The notes under the pieces are model-generated. The model searched no databases and was not told the DNA's origin. It saw nothing but the letters and a program-made list of their open reading frames with translations. The position numbers were made by a program, and so were the translations under genes. 64,000 nt of DNA, from contig NZ_FNQB01000001.1 in the NCBI RefSeq assembly GCF_900107455.1, forward strand, positions 620,001-684,000. Reading direction: 5' to 3'. This DNA comes from Asanoa ishikariensis. GTDB lineage: Bacteria > Actinomycetota > Actinomycetes > Mycobacteriales > Micromonosporaceae. Below are positions 27,490-36,283 of this stretch, piece by piece; the first letter of the stretch is position 1; the number at the start of each line of letters is the position of its first letter.

Positions 27490-30051
27490 ATGAAGCGCAG
27501 CTTCCTGGCATTCGTAACCGCCGGCGTCCTGGTGACGGCCGGCCTGGCCGTCACCGGCGGGACCGCCGCCGCGGCGGCGGACCCGCCGTCCACCATCCAC
27601 GTGGCCACGATGTCCTGCGGCGGTGCGCAGGACGGCAGTGAGGCCAAGCCGTACTGCACGATCGCGCAAGCGATCGCGTTCGCCGTGCCCGGCCAGACCA
27701 TCGCCGTCCGCGAAGGCACCTATTTCGGTACCGAGGTGCCGCGCTCCGGCGAGCCCGGCAAGCCGATCACGTTGGCCGCACGGCCGAGCAGCATGGGCAC
27801 CGCCGTCACGATCATCGGTGAGCCGGCCTTCCACTTCGCGGGTGTGCACGATGTCGTGGTCGACGGTTTCCTGACCAACACCGGCGGACCTGGCGTCGTG
27901 GTCGAGAACTCCAGCGACGTCATGTTCACCAACGGCCGGATCACCGCCTCGTCGGGGCCGGGTGTCGAGATCAAGGGCGACTCGCGCCGGGTCACCGTCA
28001 GCTCCACACTCACGAACGTCAGCCGCGGGCCGGCCTTCGCGGTCGGCGGGGGCGCCACCGACACTCTGTTGGCTGCCAACAGCGTCAGGGGTATCCGGTA
28101 CACCGGGGTCGCGCCCTACCCGGCCGTCGCCGTCGCCGACGCGCCGCGGACCACGGTCATCAACAACACGATCGTGACGGACTGCCTCGCCGGCGTTGAC
28201 GTCAGTGGTGAATCGGCGGGGTTCGCCCTGGTCAACTCCATCGTGCGGACCACGACGGTCAGCACGCCGGGCCGGTGCTCGGGCTCACCCGCGCCCGATC
28301 CCGCGAACGTGGTGCCGGTGACGGTCGCCGGCGCGGCGACCTCCGACGGAACCATCGACTACAACGTCATCGATCCCGGACACGGCGGGGCGCTCTACTC
28401 CTGGGCCGGCGCGACGTTCGCCGACCCCAGCGCGCTCCACGCCGCCGCCGGGCAGGCGGCGCACGACCTCAAGACGGACCCGAAGCTGGCCGGCGTCGCC
28501 GACACCTCGTTCGGCCTGCGCCCCGGCTCGCCGGCCATCGACTCCGCTCTGGCCACCGCCCCGCGGCTCCCGGCGACCGACCTGCGCGGCAACGCGCACG
28601 CCGACAACCCCGACGCGGCCAACGGCGGCGGTGGCTACGTCGACCGTGGCGCGACGGAGGTCGTTCCGACTCCCACCGTCTCCTCGAAAATCGTCCACGC
28701 GGCCGGCGGCGGCGCGCTCGATGCGGTCGTCACGACCACGCGGACCTACCCCTGGCCGACCGATGGCCCGATCGGAACGTTCAGTTTTCGTGGCGACGGC
28801 CCGGCCACGGTGATCAACCGGACCGGGAGTGCGCGGCTGACCTTCGGCAACGCGGGCGCGGCCTGTGCCATGGTCATCCTCAGCCTCTACGGGTTCCCCA
28901 CCGCCGCCTCGGCGTACTACGACTCGCCCTGCGTGATGCTCGGCGGCGGCTATGCCGCTGTCACCCCGCAGCGGGTGCTCGACACGCGGTCGGCGATCGG
29001 CCGTCCCGGCACCACACCGCTGTCGGGCGGCCAACAGGTCGACTTCGCCATCCCTGGTGCGGCGGCGACCGCCAGCGCGGTCGTTCTCAACGTCACCGTG
29101 ACCAACCCGCAGAGCCCAGGCTCTTTGCGGGTCATGCGGTCCGACCTGTTTGAACCCGTCGGTGCCAACCTGCACTTCGTCGCGAACGAGACGATCGCCA
29201 ACCTGGTGACGGTCCCGGTCCGCAACGGCAAGGTGTCGATCTACAACGACAGTGCTGGCACCTCGCACGTGCTCGCTGACCTGGTCGGCTACTACGCCAA
29301 CACGCCGAACGGCCTGACCGCCGCCACGCCGGCGCGCGTGCTCGACACCCGGTCCGCGGTCGGCGTGCCGGGTACGAGCCCGGTGGGCCCGCAGGGCCGG
29401 GTCGTTGTCGACGTGTCGTCCCGCGTGCCGGCGGGCACCACCGCGGTGGTGCTGAACCTGACCGTCACCAAGCCGACCCAGAGCGGGCACATCACCCTGT
29501 TCCCGAACGGTTCCGCGGTGCCGACGGCGTCGAACCTCAACTTCGTCGCGGGTCAGACGGTGAACAACATGGCGATCGCTCCGGTGGTCGGTGGGAAGAT
29601 CGCTCTCGCACACGGTGGTTCGGGCACGGTGCACGTGATCGCCGACCTGGCGGGTTGGTTCGCGCCCGGCGCCGGCGGGACGTTCCTGCCTACGTACCGG
29701 AGGCATCTCTTCGAGCCCGGCCAGAACGCGGGTGGGCTGATCGGGCCGGGACAGTCGGCGCGGGTCTTCGTCAACAAGAGCGACTGCGGATCCACTTCTT
29801 GCGAGCCGCGTACGGCCGTCGTCGCGAACCTGACCGTCGACAACGCCGGGGCGGCGGGCTACCTGTCGATCTACCCGTACGGCCAGCCCAAGCCGGTCGT
29901 GTCCGTTCTCAACTTCAACAAGGGCCAGACGGTCTCCACCCAGGCCACTGTCGGCGTCGCTGAGGACTCCTTCATGATCTTCAACAGCAGCTCGACCACG
30001 GTCGAGGTGTTCGTCGACCAGTTCGGCTTCTACTTCGGATCGGTGGCCTAG
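27490..30051 (+). CDS. Secreted beta-helix/VLDTR-repeat protein, copy 2
   Basis: An 853-aa paralogue collinear with copy 1: signal peptide (about 1-32), beta-helix with INNTIVTDCLAGVDVSG and LRGNAHADNPD, a linker domain, then three repeats. The middle repeat (VLDTRSAVG...TKPTQSGHITLFP) is the most similar segment between copies. The last repeat again lacks VLDTR (RRHLFEPG) but keeps the CGSTSCEPRTAVVANLTV cysteine pair found in copy 1. It starts 4 nt after the stop of copy 1, at a TAG-CAAC-ATG junction with no good ribosome binding site, so translation probably reinitiates from copy 1. Confidence 0.85.
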   Translation: MKRSFLAFVTAGVLVTAGLAVTGGTAAAAADPPSTIHVATMSCGGAQDGSEAKPYCTIAQAIAFAVPGQTIAVREGTYFGTEVPRSGEPGKPITLAARPSSMGTAVTIIGEPAFHFAGVHDVVVDGFLTNTGGPGVVVENSSDVMFTNGRITASSGPGVEIKGDSRRVTVSSTLTNVSRGPAFAVGGGATDTLLAANSVRGIRYTGVAPYPAVAVADAPRTTVINNTIVTDCLAGVDVSGESAGFALVNSIVRTTTVSTPGRCSGSPAPDPANVVPVTVAGAATSDGTIDYNVIDPGHGGALYSWAGATFADPSALHAAAGQAAHDLKTDPKLAGVADTSFGLRPGSPAIDSALATAPRLPATDLRGNAHADNPDAANGGGGYVDRGATEVVPTPTVSSKIVHAAGGGALDAVVTTTRTYPWPTDGPIGTFSFRGDGPATVINRTGSARLTFGNAGAACAMVILSLYGFPTAASAYYDSPCVMLGGGYAAVTPQRVLDTRSAIGRPGTTPLSGGQQVDFAIPGAAATASAVVLNVTVTNPQSPGSLRVMRSDLFEPVGANLHFVANETIANLVTVPVRNGKVSIYNDSAGTSHVLADLVGYYANTPNGLTAATPARVLDTRSAVGVPGTSPVGPQGRVVVDVSSRVPAGTTAVVLNLTVTKPTQSGHITLFPNGSAVPTASNLNFVAGQTVNNMAIAPVVGGKIALAHGGSGTVHVIADLAGWFAPGAGGTFLPTYRRHLFEPGQNAGGLIGPGQSARVFVNKSDCGSTSCEPRTAVVANLTVDNAGAAGYLSIYPYGQPKPVVSVLNFNKGQTVSTQATVGVAEDSFMIFNSSSTTVEVFVDQFGFYFGSVA

Positions 30052-30055
30052 CACC

Positions 30056-32614
30056 ATGTCCCGTCTGCGCCGCGGGCTGGCGCCGCTGATCGCCGCCGTG
30101 CTCCTGACGACGGTCGCGCTCCCGTTGGCCGGTGCCGACGCCGCCGAACCTGCGGACACCATCCACGTCACGCAGCGCTGCGACACCGTCATGGACGGAA
30201 GCCCGGAGCGTCCCTTCTGCTCGATCACCGAAGCCGTCAGGACGGCCCAGCCGGGTCAGACCGTCGAGGTGACGGCGGGCGAGTGGGGCGATGTCGTGGT
30301 CGCCACGTCCGGTTTACTGGGCCAGCCGATCACGATCAAGGGATTCCGGGGCTACGGCCAGCGCACAAGAGTCCGAAGTGTCCACCTCTCGGCCGTTCAA
30401 CACGTGGTTGTCGACGGGTTCGACATCGTCGTTGACGGGTCCAAGTCGGCCGTGCTGATCGAGGACTCCAGCGACGTCACCGTCACCAACGGGTGGGCCA
30501 ACACCGGGTCGGCTCCCACCGTCGACATCCGGGGTGACTCGCACCGGGTCACCGTGAGCCGCATGGTGGCCAGGGGATATCGGGCGCAGGTCTTCGCGGT
30601 GGGTGCCGGCGTCACCGACACCCTTCTGAGCCGCAACAGCGTCATGCTGGACCGCCTGTTCACCGGCGCACCGGCGGCGATCACCATCGCCGACGCGCCG
30701 CGGACGACCATCACCAACAACACGATCGTGACCGACTGTCTGGTCGGAGTGGCGGTCACCGGCGACTCGGCCGGGTTCGGCCTCTACAACTCGATCGTTA
30801 GGACCAACCTGCCGGACCGCCCGGGAGCCTGCACCCCGCCCGAGGCGCCGCTGCCGGCGAGCGCGATTCCGCTCACGGTCGAGGGCGTGGCCGCCACAGA
30901 CAGCCAGCTCGACTACAACCTGCTCGACCCGGTGCACGGCGGGCCGCTCTACTCCTGGGCCGGCACGACCTATCCGAATCCGGCCGCCTTCGCCGCCGCC
31001 ACCGGGCAGGGCACGCACGACATCGCCGCCGACCCGAAGCTCGTCACCGTCCAATCGACGAACGTGGGCTGGGGCCTGGGCTCCGACTCTCCGGCGATCG
31101 ACTCCGCGCTCGCGACCGCGCCAGGTCTGTACGGCCCCGACCTGCGTGGTAACCCCGCGGCCGACAAGCCGGACGTTCCCAACAGCGGCGGAGCGTTCCT
31201 CGACCGCGGCTCAGTGGAACTGCTGCCCGAGCCGAAGGTCGCGCCAACAATCCGTTGGGTACTCGACTACGGGAACCCTGGAAGCCTGGAAGCTATCGTC
31301 TATGTGAACGCCGAGTACCCGTGGCTGACCAGCGCCGTTCGGGGCGGCGGGACGGCTTCCATCCAGATGATCAACACGCCCTCGGCGGAAACCGTCCTCA
31401 CTGACAGCGGTTACGCCGCCTTCACCTACCCTCGGGCCGGCGTCGCGTGCGCCTCCGTCGTGTTCAGCACGGATGGGTTCCGCTCCCGCCCGCCGCTGCA
31501 CCAGTCCTCGCCGTGCACCGTGCTCGGTTCCTCGTTCACCCCTTCGACCCCGCAGCGGGTGCTCGACACGCGGTCCGGCGGCGGCGCCCCGATGAGACCC
31601 AACAGCGACCTGGTGCTGCCGCTGCCGGCGCCGTTCTCGACAGCGGACGCGGTCGTCCTCAACGTCACCGTCACCCAGCCCACCGCCAACGGCTACCTGA
31701 CTGTTTCGGCGCCCGGAAACAGGCCCGAGTCGTCGAACATCAACTTCGTTGCCAAGCAGACGATCGCCAACCTGGTGACCGTGCCGGTGAGCGAGGGCAA
31801 GGTGCGCTTCTCCAGCAGCGGTTCGGGCACCGTGCACGTGCTCGCGGACGTCGCCGGTTACTACGGCAACGCCGGGAAGCGCATGAAGGCGATGGCCCCG
31901 GCCCGGCTGCTCGACACCCGCAACGCGATCGGAGTGCCGGGCACGACCCCGATCGGCCCACAGGGCCGGGTCACCATAGACGCGGGGCTTTGGCTGCCCG
32001 CCGGCACGACCGCGGTCGCCCTGAACCTGACGGTGACGAAGCCGACCCAGAGCGGGCACATCACCGTGTTCCCGCCGGGCGGTGCGGTGCCGACGGCGTC
32101 GAACCTCAACTTCGTCGCCGGTGCGACCGTGAACAACATGGTGATCGCCCCGGTGGTCGACGGGAAGATCGCGTTGGCGAACGGTGGTTCGGGCACCGTA
32201 CACGTGGTGGCTGACATGACCGCCGCGTTCGCGTCCGCTGGCACGAACACCTATCTGCCGACCTTCCCGACGCGGATCCTCGACACGCGCGCGAGCGGCA
32301 AACCGGTCGGCCCCGGCCAGGCGGTGCGAGTTTCGGTGGACAAGCGGGCGTGCTCCGGCCACCCGTGCGGTGCCGGCGCCATCGTGGCGAATGTGACCGT
32401 GACCGGCACGAAGTCCGCTGGCTACTTGACCGTCTACCCGTTCGAGCAGAACCGCCCGACGGCGTCGGCGATCAACTTCACCGCTGGCCAGACCGTGGCC
32501 AACCTGGTCACCGTCGGCCTGGGCGACAACTCGTTCCTCGTCTTCAACAGCAGCGCGGCCACCGTCGATGTGGTCGTGGACCAGGCGGGCTTCTACCTGT
32601 CACCGCCAATCTGA
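30056..32614 (+). CDS. Secreted beta-helix/VLDTR-repeat protein, copy 3
   Basis: An 852-aa paralogue and the most diverged of the three. Signal peptide about 1-30, beta-helix with ITNNTIVTDCLVGVAVTG and LRGNPAADKPD, linker, then three repeats that all keep the motif (RVLDTRSGGG, RLLDTRNAIG, RILDTRASG). It therefore probably shows the ancestral form of the third repeat. It follows copy 2 by 4 nt at a TAG-CACC-ATG junction like the one before it. No anchor, sortase signal or enzyme motif is visible. The VLDTR repeat is, from memory, common in secreted actinobacterial proteins and has no settled function. Confidence 0.85.
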   Translation: MSRLRRGLAPLIAAVLLTTVALPLAGADAAEPADTIHVTQRCDTVMDGSPERPFCSITEAVRTAQPGQTVEVTAGEWGDVVVATSGLLGQPITIKGFRGYGQRTRVRSVHLSAVQHVVVDGFDIVVDGSKSAVLIEDSSDVTVTNGWANTGSAPTVDIRGDSHRVTVSRMVARGYRAQVFAVGAGVTDTLLSRNSVMLDRLFTGAPAAITIADAPRTTITNNTIVTDCLVGVAVTGDSAGFGLYNSIVRTNLPDRPGACTPPEAPLPASAIPLTVEGVAATDSQLDYNLLDPVHGGPLYSWAGTTYPNPAAFAAATGQGTHDIAADPKLVTVQSTNVGWGLGSDSPAIDSALATAPGLYGPDLRGNPAADKPDVPNSGGAFLDRGSVELLPEPKVAPTIRWVLDYGNPGSLEAIVYVNAEYPWLTSAVRGGGTASIQMINTPSAETVLTDSGYAAFTYPRAGVACASVVFSTDGFRSRPPLHQSSPCTVLGSSFTPSTPQRVLDTRSGGGAPMRPNSDLVLPLPAPFSTADAVVLNVTVTQPTANGYLTVSAPGNRPESSNINFVAKQTIANLVTVPVSEGKVRFSSSGSGTVHVLADVAGYYGNAGKRMKAMAPARLLDTRNAIGVPGTTPIGPQGRVTIDAGLWLPAGTTAVALNLTVTKPTQSGHITVFPPGGAVPTASNLNFVAGATVNNMVIAPVVDGKIALANGGSGTVHVVADMTAAFASAGTNTYLPTFPTRILDTRASGKPVGPGQAVRVSVDKRACSGHPCGAGAIVANVTVTGTKSAGYLTVYPFEQNRPTASAINFTAGQTVANLVTVGLGDNSFLVFNSSAATVDVVVDQAGFYLSPPI

Positions 32615-32636
32615 GGTCCATCACTATCCTGTCCCG

Positions 32637-33062
32637 ATGCGACACACGTGGCGGGTATCGCCGGCCGGCCGGGTGATCGGCATCGTGTTCATGGCCTTCG
32701 GGCTGTGGGTCATGGTCCGCGCGGCGCTGGCCGGCGCGCGGGACGGTTATGACCTGGGCATCTGGTACGGGTTCGGCTTCGGCCTGGCCGCCGTGCTCGT
32801 GCCGCTGCTGTTCGCGCTGCGGCCGGCCGTGATCCTGACCGGCACCGACGTCGAGGTGCGCAACCCGCTGCGCACCCGACGCGTGCCGCTCGCCGAGATC
32901 ACCGACGCCAAGACCGGCTACGGCGGCCTGCGCATCGAGACCCGCGACGGCCGCGCGATCACCGCCTGGGCGGTGCAGAAGTCCAACGTGGCCAGTTGGT
33001 CCGGTAGGCACACCCGGGCCGACGAGGTCGCCGACGCCATCCGCGCACAGGCAGTTTCCTGA
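32637..33062 (+). CDS. PH-domain membrane protein
   Basis: A 141-aa protein with two N-terminal helices (about 10-32 and 43-62) and a C-terminal bacterial PH-like domain (about 65-140: VILTGTDVEVRNPLRTRRVPLAEI, ITAWAVQKSN). This is the layout of the actinobacterial PF10756-type family. ATG 32637 has TATCCT (32625-32630) six nt upstream, so it has its own leaderless promoter despite lying only 22 bp after the secreted-protein genes. Function unknown. Confidence 0.8.
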   Translation: MRHTWRVSPAGRVIGIVFMAFGLWVMVRAALAGARDGYDLGIWYGFGFGLAAVLVPLLFALRPAVILTGTDVEVRNPLRTRRVPLAEITDAKTGYGGLRIETRDGRAITAWAVQKSNVASWSGRHTRADEVADAIRAQAVS

Positions 33063-33074
33063 CCCAAGCAGCAG

Positions 33075-33091
33075 CCGCCGCCCCGGCGGCG
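33075..33091. terminator. Short GC hairpin before the sigma factor gene
   Basis: A 7-bp stem (CGCCGCC/GGCGGCG, 33076-33082 with 33085-33091) 14 nt after the PH-domain stop. It is GC-rich with a 2-nt loop and no T-run. It may reduce read-through into the sigma factor gene; this is tentative. Confidence 0.3.
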
Positions 33092-33121
33092 TTGTCAGGG
33101 GTATGAGAGACGGGCAGGCGC

Positions 33122-33649
33122 ATGGACGCTGATCTCGAGGCGGAGTTCAGCGAGTTCGTCGGCGCCCGGTCGCACGCGCTGTTCCGCACCGCGCTGGCGC
33201 TGACCGGACATCGCCAGCAGGCCGAGGACCTACTCCAGACGGTGCTCATCAAGGGCGCTCGGCACTGGCCGCGGATCCGCTCCGGTGCGCCGGAGGCATA
33301 CCTGCGCACCGCGCTCTATCGCCAGCAGACCAGTTGGTGGCGGGGGCTACGCCGGCACCGCGAGGTCAGCACCGATGAAGTGCCGGAGACGGCCGTCGGC
33401 GTCGACCCGACCGCGACGGTCGACCTGCACCTAGCCCTGCGACAGGCGCTGCGCCGGCTCGCGCCCAAGCACCGGGCGGTGCTGGCACTGCGCTACTTCG
33501 AAGACCGCCCCGACGTGGAGATCGCGGAGATCCTCGGGTGCACCGAGTCGACCGTGCGCAGCCAGGCCGCTCGCGCCCTCGCCCGGCTGCGCGAGCTCGC
33601 GCCTGAGCTCGCCATGGCCGACGCCACGAAGCAGGAGGTGCGGCGATGA
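33122..33649 (+). CDS. ECF sigma factor, SigE-like family
   Basis: A 175-aa group IV sigma factor. Region 2 is at about 8-75 (FRTALALTGHRQQAEDLLQT, AYLRTALYRQQTSWWR). Region 4 is at about 105-165 (LRYFEDRPDVEIAEILGCTESTVRSQ, the promoter-binding helix-turn-helix). It fits the actinobacterial group annotated as SigE family. Its stop overlaps the next gene, which encodes a membrane protein with a cytoplasmic N-terminus, by 4 bp (ATGA). That arrangement is typical of a sigma factor with its anti-sigma or sensor partner. Confidence 0.9.
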   Translation: MDADLEAEFSEFVGARSHALFRTALALTGHRQQAEDLLQTVLIKGARHWPRIRSGAPEAYLRTALYRQQTSWWRGLRRHREVSTDEVPETAVGVDPTATVDLHLALRQALRRLAPKHRAVLALRYFEDRPDVEIAEILGCTESTVRSQAARALARLRELAPELAMADATKQEVRR

Positions 33650-34776
33650 ACGACCGACTCACGGGTGCGTTGCGGGAGACGTTCGAGCGGCTCGCCGACG
33701 ACGGCCCTCCGCCGCAAGGGCTGGCGCGGTCGGCGCTGGCCGGGGCCCGGCGCCGCAGGCATGTCCGGTTCGGTGCCGCGGCCGGGCTGGCGCTGTGCGT
33801 CGCGCTGGTCGGCGGCATGGCTGTCGTCGGTGACCGCGGCGCCCAGCCCGCCGGAGGTCCCGGCGGCTCGGTCGTCGTCGCCTACAGCGGCATCCGGGAC
33901 TGGGCCGTCGAGGATGGCAGTCGGGCCTACAACTACTCGTTGTTGCTCGACGCGGCCACCGGCACCTACCGCCGCCTTCCGTTCCCGTCCGTGGTCCCGT
34001 CGCCCGACGGGGAGCGGGTGCTGATCAGCACTGGCGACAACAGCGGAGACCACCCGAGCCGGCTCGGCATCATGGATCGCGCCACCAACGTGGTCCGCTG
34101 GATCGAGGCCGGGCAGGTGCCTCGGTTCCCCGGCGCCCAGGGCGACGGCGTGTGGTCGCCGGACGGCGGGCGGATTCTGTTTCGGTTCTCGCCTCAGGCC
34201 GCCCCGGCGGGCGTGGTGGCGGTCGACGCGGAGACCCTGCGCGCCGAGTTCGTGGCGGTCCCCGGTGTCTCCACCGGTGACGTAGGGCTGGGGTGGACGC
34301 CGGACGGCACCGGGTTCGCGTTGACGCCGTCGAGCGCGAACGAGGCGGGCACCAACGATGTCGCGGCGGAGGTGCTGTTCATGGGCCTCGACGGCCACGA
34401 GCGAGGCACTCTCAAGGTGCCGGATGATGCGCTGTGGGGCACACCGGCGTTCTCGCCCGACGGGCGGCGGCTGGCGCTGTGGGGGCCGGCCTTCAGAGAC
34501 TCGCCCCTCTCGGTCGCGATCGTCGGTCCGAACACCGGCGCCGTCGAGGCCCGGTTCGCCGTTCCCGATGCCGGCAGCTTCCAGGGTTGGTCCGACGACG
34601 ATCACCTGGTCTTCCGCGCCTCGGACGCCCGCACCGAGGCCGAGCAGGTCCTGATCGTCGACCTGTCGGGCGCGGTGACCAAGCGGCTGACCCCGCCCGA
34701 CGGCGTCGCCGCGGACCGCGTCTACGTCGGCTCCGCGGGCGGCCTGCCGGACTCCGCAGCCGACCTGACCTTCTGA
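33646..34776 (+). CDS. Membrane-anchored propeller-like protein, possible anti-sigma partner
   Basis: A 376-aa protein with a cytoplasmic N-terminus (about 1-40, RETFERLADDGPPP), one transmembrane helix (about 41-61) and a large outer domain. The outer domain has repeated SPDGxRxL/WTPDGTGF motifs of TolB/WD40-type beta-propellers. The short N-terminus could bind the sigma factor encoded 4 bp upstream, but it lacks a zinc-binding HxxxCxxC motif, so anti-sigma function is inferred only from coupling and topology. Confidence 0.7.
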   Translation: MNDRLTGALRETFERLADDGPPPQGLARSALAGARRRRHVRFGAAAGLALCVALVGGMAVVGDRGAQPAGGPGGSVVVAYSGIRDWAVEDGSRAYNYSLLLDAATGTYRRLPFPSVVPSPDGERVLISTGDNSGDHPSRLGIMDRATNVVRWIEAGQVPRFPGAQGDGVWSPDGGRILFRFSPQAAPAGVVAVDAETLRAEFVAVPGVSTGDVGLGWTPDGTGFALTPSSANEAGTNDVAAEVLFMGLDGHERGTLKVPDDALWGTPAFSPDGRRLALWGPAFRDSPLSVAIVGPNTGAVEARFAVPDAGSFQGWSDDDHLVFRASDARTEAEQVLIVDLSGAVTKRLTPPDGVAADRVYVGSAGGLPDSAADLTF

Positions 34777-34825
34777 GCAGGGGGCCGAGACGGTGCGGCG
34801 CGGGTCATAGGCGAGACTGCTACCT

Positions 34826-36283
34826 ATGGCCCGCGCCTTTCCGTATCCGGACCTCAAGGACTTCATCGCCGCCCTCGAGAGCGCCGGTGAGCTGCGGCGC
34901 GTCGGTGTGCCGGTCGACCCGACGCTGGAGATCAGCGAGGTGGTGACCCGCACCGTCCGGGCCGGCGGGCCGGCCCTGCTGTTCGAACGGCCGACCCGGG
35001 GCGAGATGCCGGTCGCGATCAACCTGTTCGGCACCGAGCGCCGCACCGCTATGGCGCTGGGCGTCGAGTCGCTCGACGAGGTCGGCGACCGGATCGGCGC
35101 GCTGGTCAAGCCCGAGCTCCCGGTGGGCTGGTCGGGGATCCGCGACGGGCTCGGCAAGGTCCTTCAGCTCAAGTCCGTGCCCCCGAAGAAGGTCAAGACG
35201 GCGCCCTGCCAGCAGGTCGTCTACCGGGGCAAGGACGTCGACCTCAACCGGCTGCCGGGGCTCCAGGTCTGGCCGGGCGACGGCGGGATCTTCCACAACT
35301 TCGGGCTGACCCACACCAAGCACCCGGAGACCGGCAAGCGCAACCTGGGCCTCTACCGCCTCCAGCAGCACTCGCACAACACGCTCGGCATGCACTGGCA
35401 GATCCACAAGGACTCGACCGCGCACCACGCGGTCGCCGAGCGGCGCGGCGAGCGGCTGCCGGTGGCCATCGCGATCGGCGCGGACCCGGTGGTCAGCTAC
35501 TCCGCCAGCGCTCCGCTGCCGGGCGACATCGACGAGTACCTCTTCGCGGGCTTCCTGCGCGGCGAGCGGGTCGAGATGGTCGACTGCCTGACCGTGCCGC
35601 TGCAGGTGCCGGCGCAGGCGCAGATCATCATCGAGGGCTACATCGAGCCCGGCGAGCGGCTTCCCGAGGGTCCGTTCGGCGACCACACCGGCTTCTACAC
35701 GCCGGTCGAGCCGTTCCCGGTGCTGCACGTCGAGTGCATCACCACGCAGCGCGACCCGGTCTACCAGTCGATCATCACGTCCAAGCCGCCGCAGGAGGAC
35801 CACGGGCTCGGCAAGGCCACCGAGCGGATCTTCCTGCCGCTGCTCAAGCTGCTGATCCCGGACATCGTGGACTACGACCTGCCGTCCGCCGGGGTGTTCC
35901 ACAACTGCGTGATCGTCTCGATCAACAAGCGCTACCCGAAGCACGCGCAGAAGGTGATGAGCGCGGTCTGGGGCGCCCACCTGCTCTCGCTGGCCAAGCT
36001 GATCGTGGTCGTCGACGACGACTGCGACGTGCACGACTACGCCGAGGTGGCGTTCCGCGCGTTCGGCAACGTCGACTACGCGCACGACCTGGTGCTCACC
36101 CAGGGGCCGGTCGACCACCTCGACCACGCGTCGTACCAGCAGTTCTGGGGTGGCAAGGCGGGCGTCGACGCGACCCGCAAGCTGCCGACCGAGGGTTACA
36201 CCCGCGGTTGGCCGGACGAGATGACCATGTTGCCGGAGATCACGGCGCTGGTCGACAAGCGGTGGAAGGAGTACGGCATCTGA
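34826..36283 (+). CDS. UbiD-family decarboxylase of the menaquinone pathway
   Basis: A 485-aa UbiD-family enzyme that uses prenylated FMN to decarboxylate an aromatic acid. Family segments include LPGLQVWPGDGGIFHNFG, NLGLYRLQ, and PEGPFGDHTGFYTP near the active site. It is followed with a 1-bp overlap by a UbiA-type prenyltransferase, and UbiX, which makes prenylated FMN, lies 2 kb further on. From memory this set matches the late futalosine-pathway genes of Streptomyces (the SCO4490-4494 region), so the substrate is probably a 1,4-dihydroxy-6-naphthoate derivative. Confidence 0.9.
   Translation: MARAFPYPDLKDFIAALESAGELRRVGVPVDPTLEISEVVTRTVRAGGPALLFERPTRGEMPVAINLFGTERRTAMALGVESLDEVGDRIGALVKPELPVGWSGIRDGLGKVLQLKSVPPKKVKTAPCQQVVYRGKDVDLNRLPGLQVWPGDGGIFHNFGLTHTKHPETGKRNLGLYRLQQHSHNTLGMHWQIHKDSTAHHAVAERRGERLPVAIAIGADPVVSYSASAPLPGDIDEYLFAGFLRGERVEMVDCLTVPLQVPAQAQIIIEGYIEPGERLPEGPFGDHTGFYTPVEPFPVLHVECITTQRDPVYQSIITSKPPQEDHGLGKATERIFLPLLKLLIPDIVDYDLPSAGVFHNCVIVSINKRYPKHAQKVMSAVWGAHLLSLAKLIVVVDDDCDVHDYAEVAFRAFGNVDYAHDLVLTQGPVDHLDHASYQQFWGGKAGVDATRKLPTEGYTRGWPDEMTMLPEITALVDKRWKEYGI

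Noticed and set aside
28285-30228. A 647-codon minus-strand frame opposite the second secreted protein
   Set aside because: The plus-strand gene has a signal peptide, collinear paralogues and proper domains; the minus frame is Arg/Asp/Gly-rich with no homology I can see.
24915-32614. Pectate lyase or polysaccharide lyase trio
   Set aside because: A beta-helix is predicted, but no lyase catalytic Arg/Asp clusters or calcium-site motifs could be seen, so an enzyme name is not justified.
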